Positions 29,928-40,058 of a stretch of 64,000 bases of DNA are shown piece by piece. The position numbers and the translations under genes are program-made. Below the pieces are notes generated by a model. That model worked only from the letters and a program-made list of their open reading frames with translations. It was not told the DNA's origin and did not search any database. The stretch is from Kalaharituber pfeilii (Eukaryota; Ascomycota; Pezizomycetes; Pezizales; Pezizaceae), in contig WHUZ01000004.1 of NCBI GenBank assembly GCA_015179045.1, positions 1,178,001-1,242,000 of the forward strand. Reading direction: 5' to 3'. Within the stretch, counting starts at the first letter, position 1. The number at the start of each line of letters is the position of its first letter.

Positions 29928-29954
29928 AAAAAAAAAACAAAAGAAAGAAAAAAA
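29928..29954 (+). mobile_element. A-rich-only insertion
   Basis: A 27-bp tract of A with one C and two G lies between two copies of GGACCTCCTCC (29917-29927 and 29955-29965). No LINE body and no hairpin is present. It fits target-primed reverse transcription that aborted within poly(A); slippage cannot give the 11-bp flanking duplication. Confidence 0.8.
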
Positions 29955-30190
29955 GGACCTCCTCCTTCCAGGCCTCCAGTGGCAGGTCGTGGGCATGAGC
30001 TACCTCCCTGACTACCTCTGCTACCCTGGCCCCAATCCGTTTCATGTCCTTAGCTGGTCCCCAGTTTACTACCACGCAATTGATATCATCGACGAACGAG
30101 GGATCTCCACCTCGCATTGGCATTCTCTTGCAGCCCTAGCTGTGTTTCAGCTCCATCTCCTCCAGAATTGGTGCCATGTAGATCAGGAAC
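29955..30190 (-). pseudogene. LINE reverse-transcriptase fragment
   Basis: The minus frame carries the RT active-site region SFVDDINCVVVNWGPAKDM and an upstream IYMAPILEEMEL, as in LINE-2 (LIFMAPTIEKME...YVDD). It is confined between two related LTRs, with no tail. Confidence 0.7.
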
Positions 30191-30198
30191 GCTACTAG

Positions 30199-30545
30199 GG
30201 ATGATATAGCTTAAGTGAGGGTGTAACTTAGGACAACGCTTGAAGCTTGGCCATCTCTCGAGGGCAGAAGGCCCTCATTATATAGCCAGCTCCCCGCGCA
30301 TGCCTACTGTATATTCTATTGCTTATGCTATCTATGCCTAACAATCGATACTTTTGCCACCAGCGGCGCAGCCCTTTGCTACTCCCTCAACCATGCGCTC
30401 TGCTTGTGACACGCTTCCGTGACCCGACCTGTCAATTGTATTGCCCTGCTGTAGCTATCGGTTGGTCAGGCCGAATGGTCACTAGCAGACTTACGGGTCA
30501 ACTCAGGTGGATATCCGCAGTCTCTCTGGATAGGTCCGTGACATA
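30199..30545 (-). repeat. Gypsy LTR (copy C2), left end truncated
   Basis: It matches 29545-29909 over most of its length (GGACAACGCTTGAAGCTTGG, CCGCGCATGCC, CAATTGTATTGCCCTGCTGT) but lacks the first 30 or so bases. Confidence 0.7.
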
Positions 30546-30822
30546 AATGAGGCAAAAACACTGAGCGGTCGTGCTGAGAGCCTGTTCCAACACGAGTTTG
30601 CGGGACTCAGAAGCGAGGTACGAAACATTCTAACACAATCGAACCTCGAATTCATAGACATGCTGAGGAAGTTGAAGAACTCGATTCATCAAATAGTGCA
30701 ATTGGGGAATTTAGGGATCCAGAGGTGATGGTTACTCTGCAGTAGTATCGTAACCAACTTTATAGTACACATATGGAGTTGACATTGCGGACTTAAAATG
30801 GCAATAGCAAGGTTAGTCTCAT

Positions 30823-31689
30823 AGGAGTGTGGGGGAGGTCGGCAGCGGTGGCGGAGGTGGTGGGGAGAATGGCGACGGTGTTCGATGGGGAGGTGAGGGG
30901 AGTGAGAAAGGCGCTGGAGAGTGTGGAGGAGGAGGTCCCTGTACTGATCTGTTTGGACTCTGAGGCTGCCGTCATGGCGATCCAGAAGGCAGGCAGGGAG
31001 GGAAAGGGGAAAACCGAGGATGTGAGGAGAGTGGCGGATGCCGTGGCGAGGAGGAAGAAGAAGGGAGGGCGAAACTGATGTGGGTCAAGGCTCACATTGG
31101 GATTGCAGGAAATGAGAAGGCGGATGAGTGGGCGAAGAAGGGGACGGTGATGCAGGGGAAGGAGGTGGCCACCGGAAGTGGGGTGCGCCAGAGGGTGAAG
31201 GCGTGGAGGAAGGAGAAGAGAGAAGTGGAGGACTTTGGAGGAGGAAAGGTAATGGAGTGGAGTAGGGTGGCGACATCAAACTTCACTGCATTGCGACTGG
31301 AGCGAGGAAGGTGTGCTAGGTGGTTGAAGAAGCTGGGGGTGGCGGAATCGGATAGGTGCAGGTGTGGGGAGGAGCAAACAGGGGAGCACCTCGCTTTCCG
31401 ATGCAGAAGTCAGGAGAACCGCCCAGAAGGTTTTGGGAAGTGGAGCGACATGGAAAAGGATTGGGAAAGAAAGGTGGAGAATGGGGAGGAGTATGACGTT
31501 TTAGAGAATTTCTTCGCTGGGGTCAAGTTCTAGAAGGTAGGAGAATGCGGGGTCAAGTTCTAGAAGCTAGGAGAGCGGGGGCGACGGCGCGTGGGGGCCA
31601 TGTACGCAGAGAGTGAGTTTAGCCTGTCTCCGGGCTATGAGGGCTTGCTCAGAGACCCTGCCATGGCCACGTGCTACAAGCAGGGTTAT

Positions 31690-31720
<31 letters not shown>
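30823..31720 (+). mobile_element. LINE-2 copy, 5'-truncated
   Basis: It ends in the tail-2 hairpin, whose outer stem here is CCCTGC/GCAGGG (fully Watson-Crick), and poly(A). GGTTAGTCTCAT is at 30811-30822 and 31722-31733. It encodes RNase H onward: VWGRSAAVAEVV, CLDSEAAVMAIQ, a 2-bp loss near 31073 that shifts the frame, then MWVKAHIGIAGNEKADEWA, CRCGEEQTGEHLAFRC and FFAGVKF (stop at 31533). The 3' UTR has the duplicated GGTCAAGTTCTAGAAG block. Confidence 0.9.
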
Positions 31721-31721
<1 letters not shown>

Positions 31722-31850
31722 GGTTAGTCTCATGAAGGCAAGTTGGTGGTTTGGTCATTTCTGGACGTTTGGCTCAAAGTAATAACGATAGAGGCAAGGA
31801 ATAATATTATGCGAATTTGTTCCTACCCTTGATCTATAAAGAAGAGGGGT

Positions 31851-31934
31851 TACTTGCTAGTAAAATATGTATTCGGACATAGCGCATAATGTGCATTAGT
31901 ACCCCTGTCCGAATACATATTTTACTGGCTAGTA
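31851..31934. mobile_element. 84-bp palindromic MITE, copy 1
   Basis: Inverted arms of about 29 bp (AAAATATGTATTCGGACA and its complement) around a 26-bp centre; TA at each end. A second copy at 38934 has an empty counterpart site, which confirms mobility. Confidence 0.85.
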
Positions 31935-32081
31935 CACTTTTGCATGCTACAAGTTTGTTTTTTCCAAGCATGTTCTTTTTTTCCTTCTCCCAGAGAAATA
32001 CAATATGTCCAAGGCAGGTGGAAACGCATTACGCAGCAGCATTACTTTTGAGTTCTTCGAAAACGCAATTTTAATGTTTAC

Positions 32082-32183
32082 GCCCGCTTGGCTTAGTGGT
32101 AAAGCGTCGCACTTGTAACCCCGCCAACTGAGGCGAAATTTCAATTGATGCGAAGATCAAGAGTTCAATTCTCTTAGTGGGCA
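32082..32183 (+). tRNA. tRNA-Thr (anticodon UGU) with 30-nt intron
   Basis: A complete cloverleaf can be drawn: acceptor GCCCGCT/AGTGGGC (one G-U), D-arm GCTT/AAGC, anticodon stem TCGCA/TGCGA, loop CTTGTA-A with anticodon TGT at 32114-32116, T-arm AAGAG-TTCAATT-CTCTT, discriminator A at 32183. The intron 32118-32147 lies between positions 37 and 38, the canonical eukaryotic nuclear site. T-runs at 32198-32201 and 32219-32228 can end Pol III transcription. CCA is not encoded, as usual in eukaryotes. Confidence 0.95.
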
Positions 32184-32218
32184 ATGGAAAAGCAAAATTT
32201 TGTCTTAGTAAGTTTGTA

Positions 32219-32228
32219 TTTTTTTTTT
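32219..32228 (+). terminator. Pol III T-run downstream of tRNA-Thr
   Basis: Ten T's on the non-template strand 36 bp past the tRNA; an earlier TTTT at 32198 may already act. Confidence 0.6.
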
Positions 32229-32710
32229 GCCACATTTTACTTTCATTGGTTCCATGGTACTTTGGCATACACCGTTGAATCGTGCATCCCGTCGCACGTG
32301 GAATCCCATGTCGCGATGGTGTGTTGGTGTGAAAAAACCTTTTGTATTGGTGTCCAGACTATGTAGTGTCGATCCCATCACGCCAATGCAGGGGTGTGCG
32401 ATGACGTGATTCTTGGCCTCGGAGCACATCTCAGTTTAGGTCTAAACGCCAAGACGTGACGTCCAGTGACAGAGGTTGGAATAAAGTTATCCGATGTAAG
32501 TCCAATTGTTAACCACACCTTAGCGGGAAACTAACTATTAGCTCCCGCTCCCCTGCACCCGAGCGCTTATCGATAGCACATTCACCGATACCGGGGTGGC
32601 GCCAGCAGATCCGCTGCAGGGTTTGGTTCCGAAGTTGACACCCGGGTATCCACAAATGTGGGGAACGGTGGCTAGCAACACATCTTGATTTTAATTTACG
32701 CTATGCATGC

Positions 32711-33046
32711 ATGGGCCTAAGTTTCGTTATATTAGTTGCATGGGATGATCATCGGCTGCTTGCAAGTGTGCATTATCGTCGTATAGTAGGAGTGCACCTA
32801 TCAGGACCAGTGGTTACATTTAAACACGTGCTGACTAATAAACCCATTTTAATTTATTCTTTTTATGTTGGTTATGTAACCTTGTCCCAGATACTGGTAA
32901 TGAAGGAAGTGCCTGCTGACGTTCAGGCGTCGGTCGCAGTACAGTCACTTTTTTCGCATCTCATTTTTTCATCACCGCAAAGCCTCCTAATCTGGATCGT
33001 GATGTATATCGTACTTAGTCTTATCGTACTATTTAACTTCTTCTAA
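32711..33046 (+). CDS. Unrecognised ORF with two hydrophobic segments
   Basis: 111 codons. Hydrophobic stretches IYSFYVGYVTLSQILV (middle) and LLIWIVMYIVLSLIVLF (C-terminus) could span a membrane. No family is recognised, no intron signals were found, and chance cannot be excluded. Confidence 0.2.
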   Translation: MGLSFVILVAWDDHRLLASVHYRRIVGVHLSGPVVTFKHVLTNKPILIYSFYVGYVTLSQILVMKEVPADVQASVAVQSLFSHLIFSSPQSLLIWIVMYIVLSLIVLFNFF

Positions 33047-33451
33047 AATTCTGGAAAAAAAAAATTATTATGATTTGAACGATACGCGCCGATACGGACA
33101 CGCGTGGTCATATGGCGAAGGGGGTATCGTGATCATTTTCAAATGTGGAAATAATCTTCGCACACTAGTACTAATATAATATTCTTGGCACAGTACTCCT
33201 GTTCAACCTGGTACTTGCTACTACTTCGACCTGAATTGTTAGTTTGGAGAACATAGAATTCTAGCACCGACAAAATAATGCGTGACACGGGTTGACGAAT
33301 GGTGGCATCGTGAGCGTGCGAGCGGCTCCACCAAGGTTGGGCGGGGGGGGTGGTGGGGGCGTACAATTCTCAGGAGCAGCAGATGCATCGACAATTTGAG
33401 TGGCTGCAATATAGCGATAAACAAGATTTTCCTGCGTTATACTTCACTTTT

Positions 33452-33482
<31 letters not shown>

Positions 33483-34630
33483 GTAACTTCGCCGCATGCC
33501 CATGTGGTGAGGCTGCTTAGGTGATTCGGGAGCGTATCGTAGCCGTGCGGGTCCGGCACAGCACAGTCGATGTTGACTCGCGAACGCGAGATGCGCAGGT
33601 AGAGAAGGAGGTGGCTGGGAAGGTCCATGGATTGGCGCACGGGTGCAGTATTGGGGGCATGGCACCGCGAGCAGATTCCGCCGGCGGATGGGTCGGTTGA
33701 GGCATAGCCGGGGAGGAGGAGTGTACCAGCACTTGATTTTGCCACCTGAGAGCTCGAGCGGGCGGGAGATGTAGTCGAGCGTGGAGGGGGTAACTGGGAG
33801 CAGAGGGAGAAAGAAGGAAGGGATGAAAGAGTTGAGGCTGCTGTGGATTCTGGTGGGCCTCAAGCAGGCTAAAACCGGGCAGTTGCGAGGTGCCCTGTGA
33901 GCCAGCGCAGCGCCGGAGATGCGGCACGTGGATCCTTAAGCATCTGCTTGCGTATGCCGTCGCGGGTGCCCTGGCGGAAGAGGACGAAGCTGATGGGAAT
34001 ATTATTGTCGACAGCCTGAGCTTAATGGGGACGACCGCTGGTGCTCGTGGTGTCTTGGAACAGGAGAGCGGGGAAGGAGTCGATGAAGGGCAAGGGGTCG
34101 AGGCTGCCGACGGAGTTGTACATGTTGTAGCCGCGCTCGGAGAAGACGCGGTCGCCGGGCTCCTCGTCGACGAGTGTGGCAGGTTTTCCTCCATGCAGCG
34201 CCGTGCCAGCGAGCGATTGAGAGAGGGGAAGCTGCGATACGCGGTGCGGAGTGAGCCTTTGTTTTCGCCGGCTGCTGCACCAGCGGTCGTTTTTTTTTTT
34301 TTTTTTTTTTTTCACTCCGGCGGGGTGGAAGTGGGAGCCGCCGAACGCTTCATGTTCCCTGTTCCCGTGCTTGGTAGTCATGGCTTGCTTGAAGTTCCAG
34401 TCGCACAGGTCACCGTAGCGGTACCTGCCCAGGCGGGGTACGAACCCGATCGACGCTGGCAGTCGGATATCAGGAGTCTGACTCGGCGGTCGAGCTCGGC
34501 GCGCGGGGGCTGCGTGCGCCTTGTGACGTGGATTTTGACGTTGGCGGAGTCGAGAAGGGTGAGCAGCATACGAGAGTGGGGGGGTCGAGGTATTTGATGA
34601 TGTCGGGGTCAATGGTGGGCGGCGGGAGGA
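33483..34630 (-). pseudogene. GC-rich coding-like region, possibly a decayed host gene
   Basis: Minus-strand frames that look protein-like follow one another with frame changes: LPASIGFVPRLGRYRYGDLC, CDWNFKQAMTTKHGNREHEA (34480-34330), a T-run on the plus strand at 34291-34311, GTALHGGKPATLVDEEPGDR and FSERGYNMYNSVGSLDPLPF (34210-34080), then SFVLFRQGTRDGIRKQMLKD and, in a third frame, SHLLLYLRISRSRVNIDCAV. GC content is well above the neighbours. I do not recognise the family. It could be a broken gene, or introns may account for the frame changes. Confidence 0.35.
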
Positions 34631-34699
34631 GGGTGGTCGGCGGCACGATGGTGGGGCTGGAGTTTAGTGACTTGGAAGATCAGGTATTTTTTTGCCTAC

Positions 34700-35690
34700 G
34701 GGTTATTCTATGTACATGATTTTCTTCTTCTTCTGATACCCATTTGTCCTTGATAACCGCCCGGCGAAGCGCCCTTGAGGATTTATGGTGTGAACCGACT
34801 GAACCGTCTTTTACCTGTTACGGTGCGGGAACCGTGCTTTTCTTTTCTCGGGGTTATGCAATTTAGCGTCCTTGCTTTTATTGGGAGATCCCTGCTCCAA
34901 CATGGAGGATGGGCGGTGATGCCTGGATTGGAAAGCTTGCATATGTAAAGAAAGTATGTGGTTCCGAGATTCCTTGGCTGAGGGGTCACGCGATCTTGGC
35001 GTAAGGCCTAGCCAGCGATGACTAATTCATGGGGGCGGAGCGATAGTAATGCCAAGAATCTGTAGAAAAAGTCGATAATTATGTGTCAATGTAATTTCGC
35101 ATATAGAATAAAAGAGCTGCAAGAGACTCTGATTCATATACATAAACATAGCACCAATAGAAAAGAATGCAATAAGCCACACAGTGGCGAATGGCAACTC
35201 GGGTGTATACAGCCTAATTTCAATAGAATTATAGGCAGACCGATTCGAGTCAACACAATCCTGTCACTACTAGAACAGGGATACAAAATATTAGATTCTA
35301 GATATCTCTGCCTGCACAATTATCACTTTGGAATTTCTGCTCAGTTGGAAGAGGAATACCTGATGTATCGCTGGTAATTTTTTCTATCACCTTTTTAGAT
35401 GAAAAAGTAATTATGAAAAATCTTGATTCGCGACGTCGCTCCCAAACTTGTTCTCCTACCCAGCCTGAGAGTCGGTGTGCTGCCAAAAAATAATAGTAAT
35501 GGCAACCCATGGCCGAAGCCGAAAATAATAGTCCCCGTCGAAGTGGTTGTCGCTAATTATAATCAAGTTACTGCAGTGGATTCGCCCGCTGTATACTTTC
35601 CTCAACATACATCCAATCACTTAGTTCGTCCCTTCTATCTCTGTTCGATTCCTGCTCACGATATATCAAGCAAAGCCATAATAAATACAT
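34700..35690. other. Unassigned region with one short ORF
   Basis: A 98-codon plus frame at 35084-35377 (QPNFNRIIGRPIRVNTILSL, GYKILDSRYLCLHNYHFGIS) reads protein-like but matches nothing I recognise. The rest shows no feature. Confidence 0.3.
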
Positions 35691-35694
35691 TATT

Positions 35695-35754
35695 TTTTTT
35701 TTTTTTTTTTTTTTAATCTCATTACTCACATGCCGCCTGATAGGCTATGGCGGG
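35695..35754 (-). mobile_element. Tail-1 micro-insertion
   Basis: T-run and tail-1 hairpin (inner stem GCCT-ATC-AGGC), flanked by ACATTATT at 35687-35694 and 35755-35762. Confidence 0.8.
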
Positions 35755-36162
35755 ACATTATTGTCAAGGTAACCAATTTTTTTTTTTTTTCCAAAGTGTG
35801 AAAAATGTTGCAAAAGGTCTCTGATAGATCTGTATAAAAAACTCGCAACCGCACTTGGGATATGAATTAAGATGAATTCAATATGTATTTTCATAGCGAA
35901 ATTTGATCACCTCCCCCCCAAAAAAATCCCCAGGTAAAGAGCTATGCTAGTATGCAGGGGGAAGTTTTGGTTAGAAAAATGCTGCTGTATGATTTGCTCG
36001 TGTGTTAGTCGACCATGTAATTGACTGCGACTGCTCTCAAGGTTGCTTCAGCGATACGCAATGCTATAGATACGCCTATATAAACTGTGGATTTAAGTTC
36101 TGAAATTGGAGATTAGAAGCATTTGAAATGTACCGTATTCACTCACTTAAGAGGTAAAACAC

Positions 36163-36216
36163 GCCCTGCCCGAACAGCTGCGAGCGGGGTCACGTGAAAG
36201 AAAAAAAAAAAAAAAA
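36163..36216 (+). mobile_element. Tail-2 micro-insertion
   Basis: GCCCTGCCCGAACAGCTGCG, then GCGGGGTCACGTGA and A's; it has lost ATGG inside the hairpin. AAGAGGTAAAACAC is at 36149-36162 and 36217-36230. Confidence 0.9.
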
Positions 36217-36629
36217 AAGAGGTAAAACACAAACGCGCCCTAGTGTGGCCTTGGCAGAACTTCAGGCGCTATTAATATCTCTTTGTGCCATATTGGTATT
36301 ACTAAGTACAGGAATGCAATTATACATAGGCTAATCTCCAGTAGTCTCATGCCAAGACCCTGCCAGCTTCTCCATTATCTCTACTCTGTAACGGAGGTGG
36401 TAAACGCAGAGAATTACCTCGCTAGTCTTCTACGTAGCTTATATAGCTATTGTGCGACTAAGACACATTTGCGCATTGCATTTTTTTGCGTCTTCCACCC
36501 GGTGACCCCGTATATCATTACTCGTATACTAACTATCCTTTGGGGTATGACAAGACTAACTACAAAATAAACGAATAAAGACACAGTAAAATAGCATACC
36601 ATGCTCTCTTCTCGTGCCCAGAGTCGGAC

Positions 36630-37050
36630 TAGTGAGCGGCACGAGCTAACTCGAGCCGAGCTGGACGATGAGCTCGAGCCAGCTCGTGGGTAAGTGAGCT
36701 CGGCCCGAGCCGAACTCGTCAAATAGAAGGTGGGCTCGAGCTAGCGAGCCTTGATTACATGGAGAATAGGGAGGCTATATATAATGTGCAACTTACCTTC
36801 TAGAGACCTTGAGAGATATTAAACATAAAAGACTTGATATAGGTCTATGTAATTGAACCACTTTTGATATTTATAGAAGTTGTTGGCAGGTTGAAACAAG
36901 CTTCGAATCTCTAATTTATTACCATATTAGGTATTTAAAGTTTATGAAACTGCGCTGGCTGAGCATTTTAGCGTGCTGTCAAGAGAAACACTAGCTTAAT
37001 CTTGGCTGTCTTAAGGTCGAGCCAGAGCTCGAGCATGCCTAGCCCAGACT
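36630..37050. mobile_element. hAT MITE-family copy, right end lost
   Basis: Left end TAGTGAGCGGCACGAGC as in the MITE at 9248, with the same GCTCGAGC-rich subterminal DNA. The right terminal repeat is replaced by other sequence. The counterpart in copy 2 (44236-44785) keeps both ends. Confidence 0.7.
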
Positions 37051-37280
37051 CTCTTATTTAAACGTGCCAAGAGAGTCTGGGCACGAGAACAACCATGCTC
37101 CGCTTCTGCCACAGCAAGGAAATCTTTTTTTCTTTTTTTTTTTTTTAATATCATTACTTACATGCCGCCCTGTGGGCTATGGTGAGATTAAGTACATGAG
37201 GAAGTAAAACGAATAACAAAGGCGAAGAAGGAAAAGAAATAACCAAGTAATGTCCAACGAATCCAACAGGCCAGGCCAGG

Positions 37281-37498
37281 CGGCGGAGAATGGGGAGGAA
37301 TATGACATTTTAGAGAATTTCTTCGCCGGGGTCAAGTTCTAGAAGTTAGGAGAGCGCGGGGTCAAGTTCTAGAAGTTAGGAGAGCGGGGGCGACGGCGCG
37401 ATGGGGCCATGTACGTAGAAATTGTTTTTAGCCTGTCTTTGGGCTATGAGGGCTTGCCCAGGGACCCTGCCATGGCCACGTGCTACAAGCGGGGTTAT

Positions 37499-37534
<36 letters not shown>
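37281..37534 (+). mobile_element. LINE-2 3' fragment
   Basis: It encodes GEEYDILENFFAGVKF, then the duplicated 3' UTR block, the tail-2 hairpin and poly(A). GGCCAGGCCAGG is at 37269-37280 and 37535-37546. A tail-1 remnant (T-run and hairpin, 37126-37190) lies just upstream on the opposite strand. Confidence 0.85.
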
Positions 37535-37539
<5 letters not shown>

Positions 37540-38018
37540 GGCCAGGCCAGGCCAACAGAAGGCCTGGACTGGCCTGGACCGTGAAATTCTGGGCTTGGCC
37601 TGGCCTGAACAATCAGGCCAGACCGTGAGGGCTGCCTGGACCGGCCCAGGCGGCCTGAAATAATCAGGCCAATCAGGCCGGTCCAAGCCATTCAGGCAGG
37701 TTTAAGCCAATTAAACAAATCCCTCCACAGCTATCCAGGTAAATTAAGGCCAGCATTTACCAAATTGTTTGAGTATTTAAATGAGTACAATCTTCCATAT
37801 ATCTAGAATTTTAAACAGCAGCGGTCTACGACTTTATTCAAGATGTCACGTACCTGAATCCTCACCATAGCCCACAGGGTGGCACGCGAGTAATGATGTA
37901 AAACAAAAAAAAAAAAAAAGTATGTATCACACTCTATATTCAAGTATATATACTAACAAATATTTTAGAGATGATGAACCTTCCAGACAATACAACAGAC
38001 AGGACTCAATTCTTCGAT

Positions 38019-38072
38019 TTTTTTTTTTTTTTTATCACGTGACCCCGCGTGCAGCTATTCGCCATGGCAGGG
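38019..38072 (-). mobile_element. Tail-2 micro-insertion, shared by both duplication copies
   Basis: T-run plus tail-2 hairpin, flanked by CTCAATTCTTCGAT at 38005-38018 and 38073-38086. The same insert at the same site is at 45238-45291 in copy 2. Confidence 0.9.
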
Positions 38073-38134
38073 CTCAATTCTTCGATGATGATACCCTCAT
38101 GGGCGACTGACAATTACTGATAGTGGAAATATCC

Positions 38135-38575
38135 ATGAAACCTGTTACCGAACCGATATCCACCGAAAGGGTGCCCAAATCCAGATTCATTGAAACTGAG
38201 GAATCTAGAAAAACAAAGCAGCGTGTGGAGAGGTATCATGACGGAGCCACAAAGAGAAAAGTGGGTAACACGGAAAGCTTGAGCAAGCTAGGACATCCAT
38301 TACATGTCAAAAATTCCGAGTCATTAAACAGAATTCAAAAGATCTCTGTTCCTATAAAGCATTCTAGGGATCGTAAGGAGTCTAGGAATGTCTGCAAAAG
38401 GAACACACTTTGCGTACGCACCAGACCCTTCAACACCTCCAATCGGAGCACAATAGCCAAATGCAGTCCCAAGTCTAAGCTCATTCCTAACGCTCACTTT
38501 TCCGCCAAGGAGACTTTCATTGCCGTGGCTGCTGGGCCCAGGTTAACTCAAAGTACCAGGACTATTAAAATCTAA
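38135..38575 (+). CDS. Unrecognised basic protein (146 codons), copy 1
   Basis: ATG at 38135; the product is strongly basic (KTKQRVERYHDGATKRKVGN, KHSRDRKESRNVCKRN) with no recognised domain. In copy 2 the same gene has a 10-bp loss (after GTCAAAAATT) that breaks the frame at about codon 67. The intact frame in one copy is weak evidence of a real gene. Basic, Lys/Arg-rich content suggests nucleic-acid binding, which is only inference. Confidence 0.35.
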   Translation: MKPVTEPISTERVPKSRFIETEESRKTKQRVERYHDGATKRKVGNTESLSKLGHPLHVKNSESLNRIQKISVPIKHSRDRKESRNVCKRNTLCVRTRPFNTSNRSTIAKCSPKSKLIPNAHFSAKETFIAVAAGPRLTQSTRTIKI

Positions 38576-38801
38576 TTCACCTGGGTTAAATTCTAAAATC
38601 ACTTGAATTTACGTAAATGGCCTGATTGACCTGGACCGGATCCTTCATAATATCACTCTCCGTGGTATTGAGGTTAGCAGCGCAGTAATTCGCGGATCAT
38701 CACGTGCCCTAGCGTAAGACACGCGCACTGGCGCTAAGACGCTTGTCAAGACCGTCATAGCGCACGTTTGCTCTTAACTGAGTGGGAGAGCAAGGCGGTT
38801 C

Positions 38802-38841
38802 TTTTTTTTCTTTTTTTTTATATATATATCATTAATCGCTT
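38802..38841 (-). mobile_element. Tail-1 micro-insertion, about 20 nt plus poly(A)
   Basis: T-run and only ATATCATTAATCGCTT, the extreme 3' end. GCAAGGCGGTTC is at 38790-38801 and 38842-38853. In copy 2 the matching insert (about 46017-46055) has lost its right flank. Confidence 0.82.
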
Positions 38842-38933
38842 GCAAGGCGGTTCGGTTTACCGGTTCGGGAATGGGATTTTGACTTGTTTGTACTAGCGGC
38901 CGCTCATGCACGTACTAGCGGCCGCTCGGCAGG

Positions 38934-39017
38934 TACTAGCTAGTAAAATATGTATTCGTACATAGCGCATAATGTGCATTAGTACCCCTGTCCGAATACA
39001 TATTTTACTGGCTAGTA
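38934..39017. mobile_element. 84-bp palindromic MITE, copy 2
   Basis: Nearly identical to 31851-31934. The empty site in the paralogous segment (about 46082, GGCAGGTACGCGGCC) shows insertion at TA with TA duplication. Confidence 0.9.
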
Positions 39018-39207
39018 CACGGCCAAGTTCAGAAAGTAATTTTGTCCCACGCCTCTTATATAAACCACCATGCCATTACCTCGAAATGCAAGATTCCACT
39101 GTCATCCAGAAGCGCGAAGACGGTCGCACGCGCCATTTTTTTCTTCAAGTTTCCCATCAATCTTATTCGACATTGTTTTCCACTCTAACTCGTGCCCCGG
39201 CAATTAA

Positions 39208-39912
39208 ATGAACTCCGACAACAATCCAGATATGTATATCAGTATTGCTCGAGAGTTTTCCATTGGCATGGTGCTAGTTCTTTCATGTTTACACAGAATA
39301 GCTCAGGGCATGAATGAATACCAGCAGCAGCTGACGCCTACACCAGCCCCTGCTCCGGAAATGGGTAATGAAGTTCCCAATGCACCTGCCGGTGCAGAGG
39401 AACTCGATTCAACACCCAATATTCGTCACCATGCTACTCCGGAACTGGAAATACTCTCCAGAGATCAAGATAATACAAGGTGGAACCTCCGCACCAACCT
39501 TTCACTGCTTCAATCTGTACTTCAAGCATATGGTGGTCATGCTGAAGTGGCACCCCGAATCTTCCATGAAATGCCAGCATTAGAAATCCCTAGAAGCCAT
39601 CACCACACACAACACCAAGCCCTCTTTCCATCTGACACTACTTTGAGGTCAGCATATCAGAGCATGAACAGGGATATTGCAAGTGAGCAGGCCCCTGTTG
39701 AACTGAGAGGAGTCGGGGGTATACAAGCTTGTGGGAATGCAACACTGCTAGTGGAACTACCATCTGAAATGGATTCGCATGATAGTGAACTTCAACTTTT
39801 GGCACCAGGAACCATTCCCAGAGGGACGGTCAGCGATATGTGGAAGTCGAAAAGGAAAGTTTGGTATCAAAAGGTGCAGAATTTTGTCCTCCGGCGTAAA
39901 TCCAGGACGTAA
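39208..39912 (+). CDS. Unrecognised protein, duplicated gene family, copy 1 unit 1
   Basis: ATG at 39208 (MNSDNNPDMYISIAREFSIG), then a short hydrophobic segment (SIGMVLVLSCLHRIA), a Pro-rich linker (TPTPAPAPE), and conserved blocks RWNLRTNLSLLQSVL, EVAPRIFHEMPAL, PVELRGVGG and a basic aromatic end KRKVWYQKVQNFVLRRK. A degenerate second unit follows at 40059. The family is not recognised. The hydrophobic segment could be a signal anchor. Confidence 0.5.
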   Translation: MNSDNNPDMYISIAREFSIGMVLVLSCLHRIAQGMNEYQQQLTPTPAPAPEMGNEVPNAPAGAEELDSTPNIRHHATPELEILSRDQDNTRWNLRTNLSLLQSVLQAYGGHAEVAPRIFHEMPALEIPRSHHHTQHQALFPSDTTLRSAYQSMNRDIASEQAPVELRGVGGIQACGNATLLVELPSEMDSHDSELQLLAPGTIPRGTVSDMWKSKRKVWYQKVQNFVLRRKSRT

Positions 39913-40058
39913 CAGGGAACCCAGGAGCGTGAGGCGCACTACACCATTCCGGATGCAAACAAGATCGTTGAATGGAGTCCTACAAAGTCTTGAGATTGAT
40001 TATAGAAGAATTGATGCCATCGGCAAGGACCGGAAAAAGCTTCGGAAGTTAATTTGCT

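Larger units (their letters stand above)
36303..40050. repeat. Segmental duplication, copy 1
   Basis: Long, near-identical match to 43871-47115 in the same orientation (e.g. 36304-36345, 36515-36730, 37700-39900). Each copy has its own later insertions. Copy 1 alone has the LINE pieces at 37126-37534 and the MITE at 38934; copy 2 alone has the micro-insertion at 44323. Both share the tail-2 insert in their middle, which is therefore older than the duplication. Confidence 0.85.

Noticed and set aside
34291..34311. T-run as a poly(A)-only insertion
   Set aside because: No flanking duplication could be found here or at 33459-33482.
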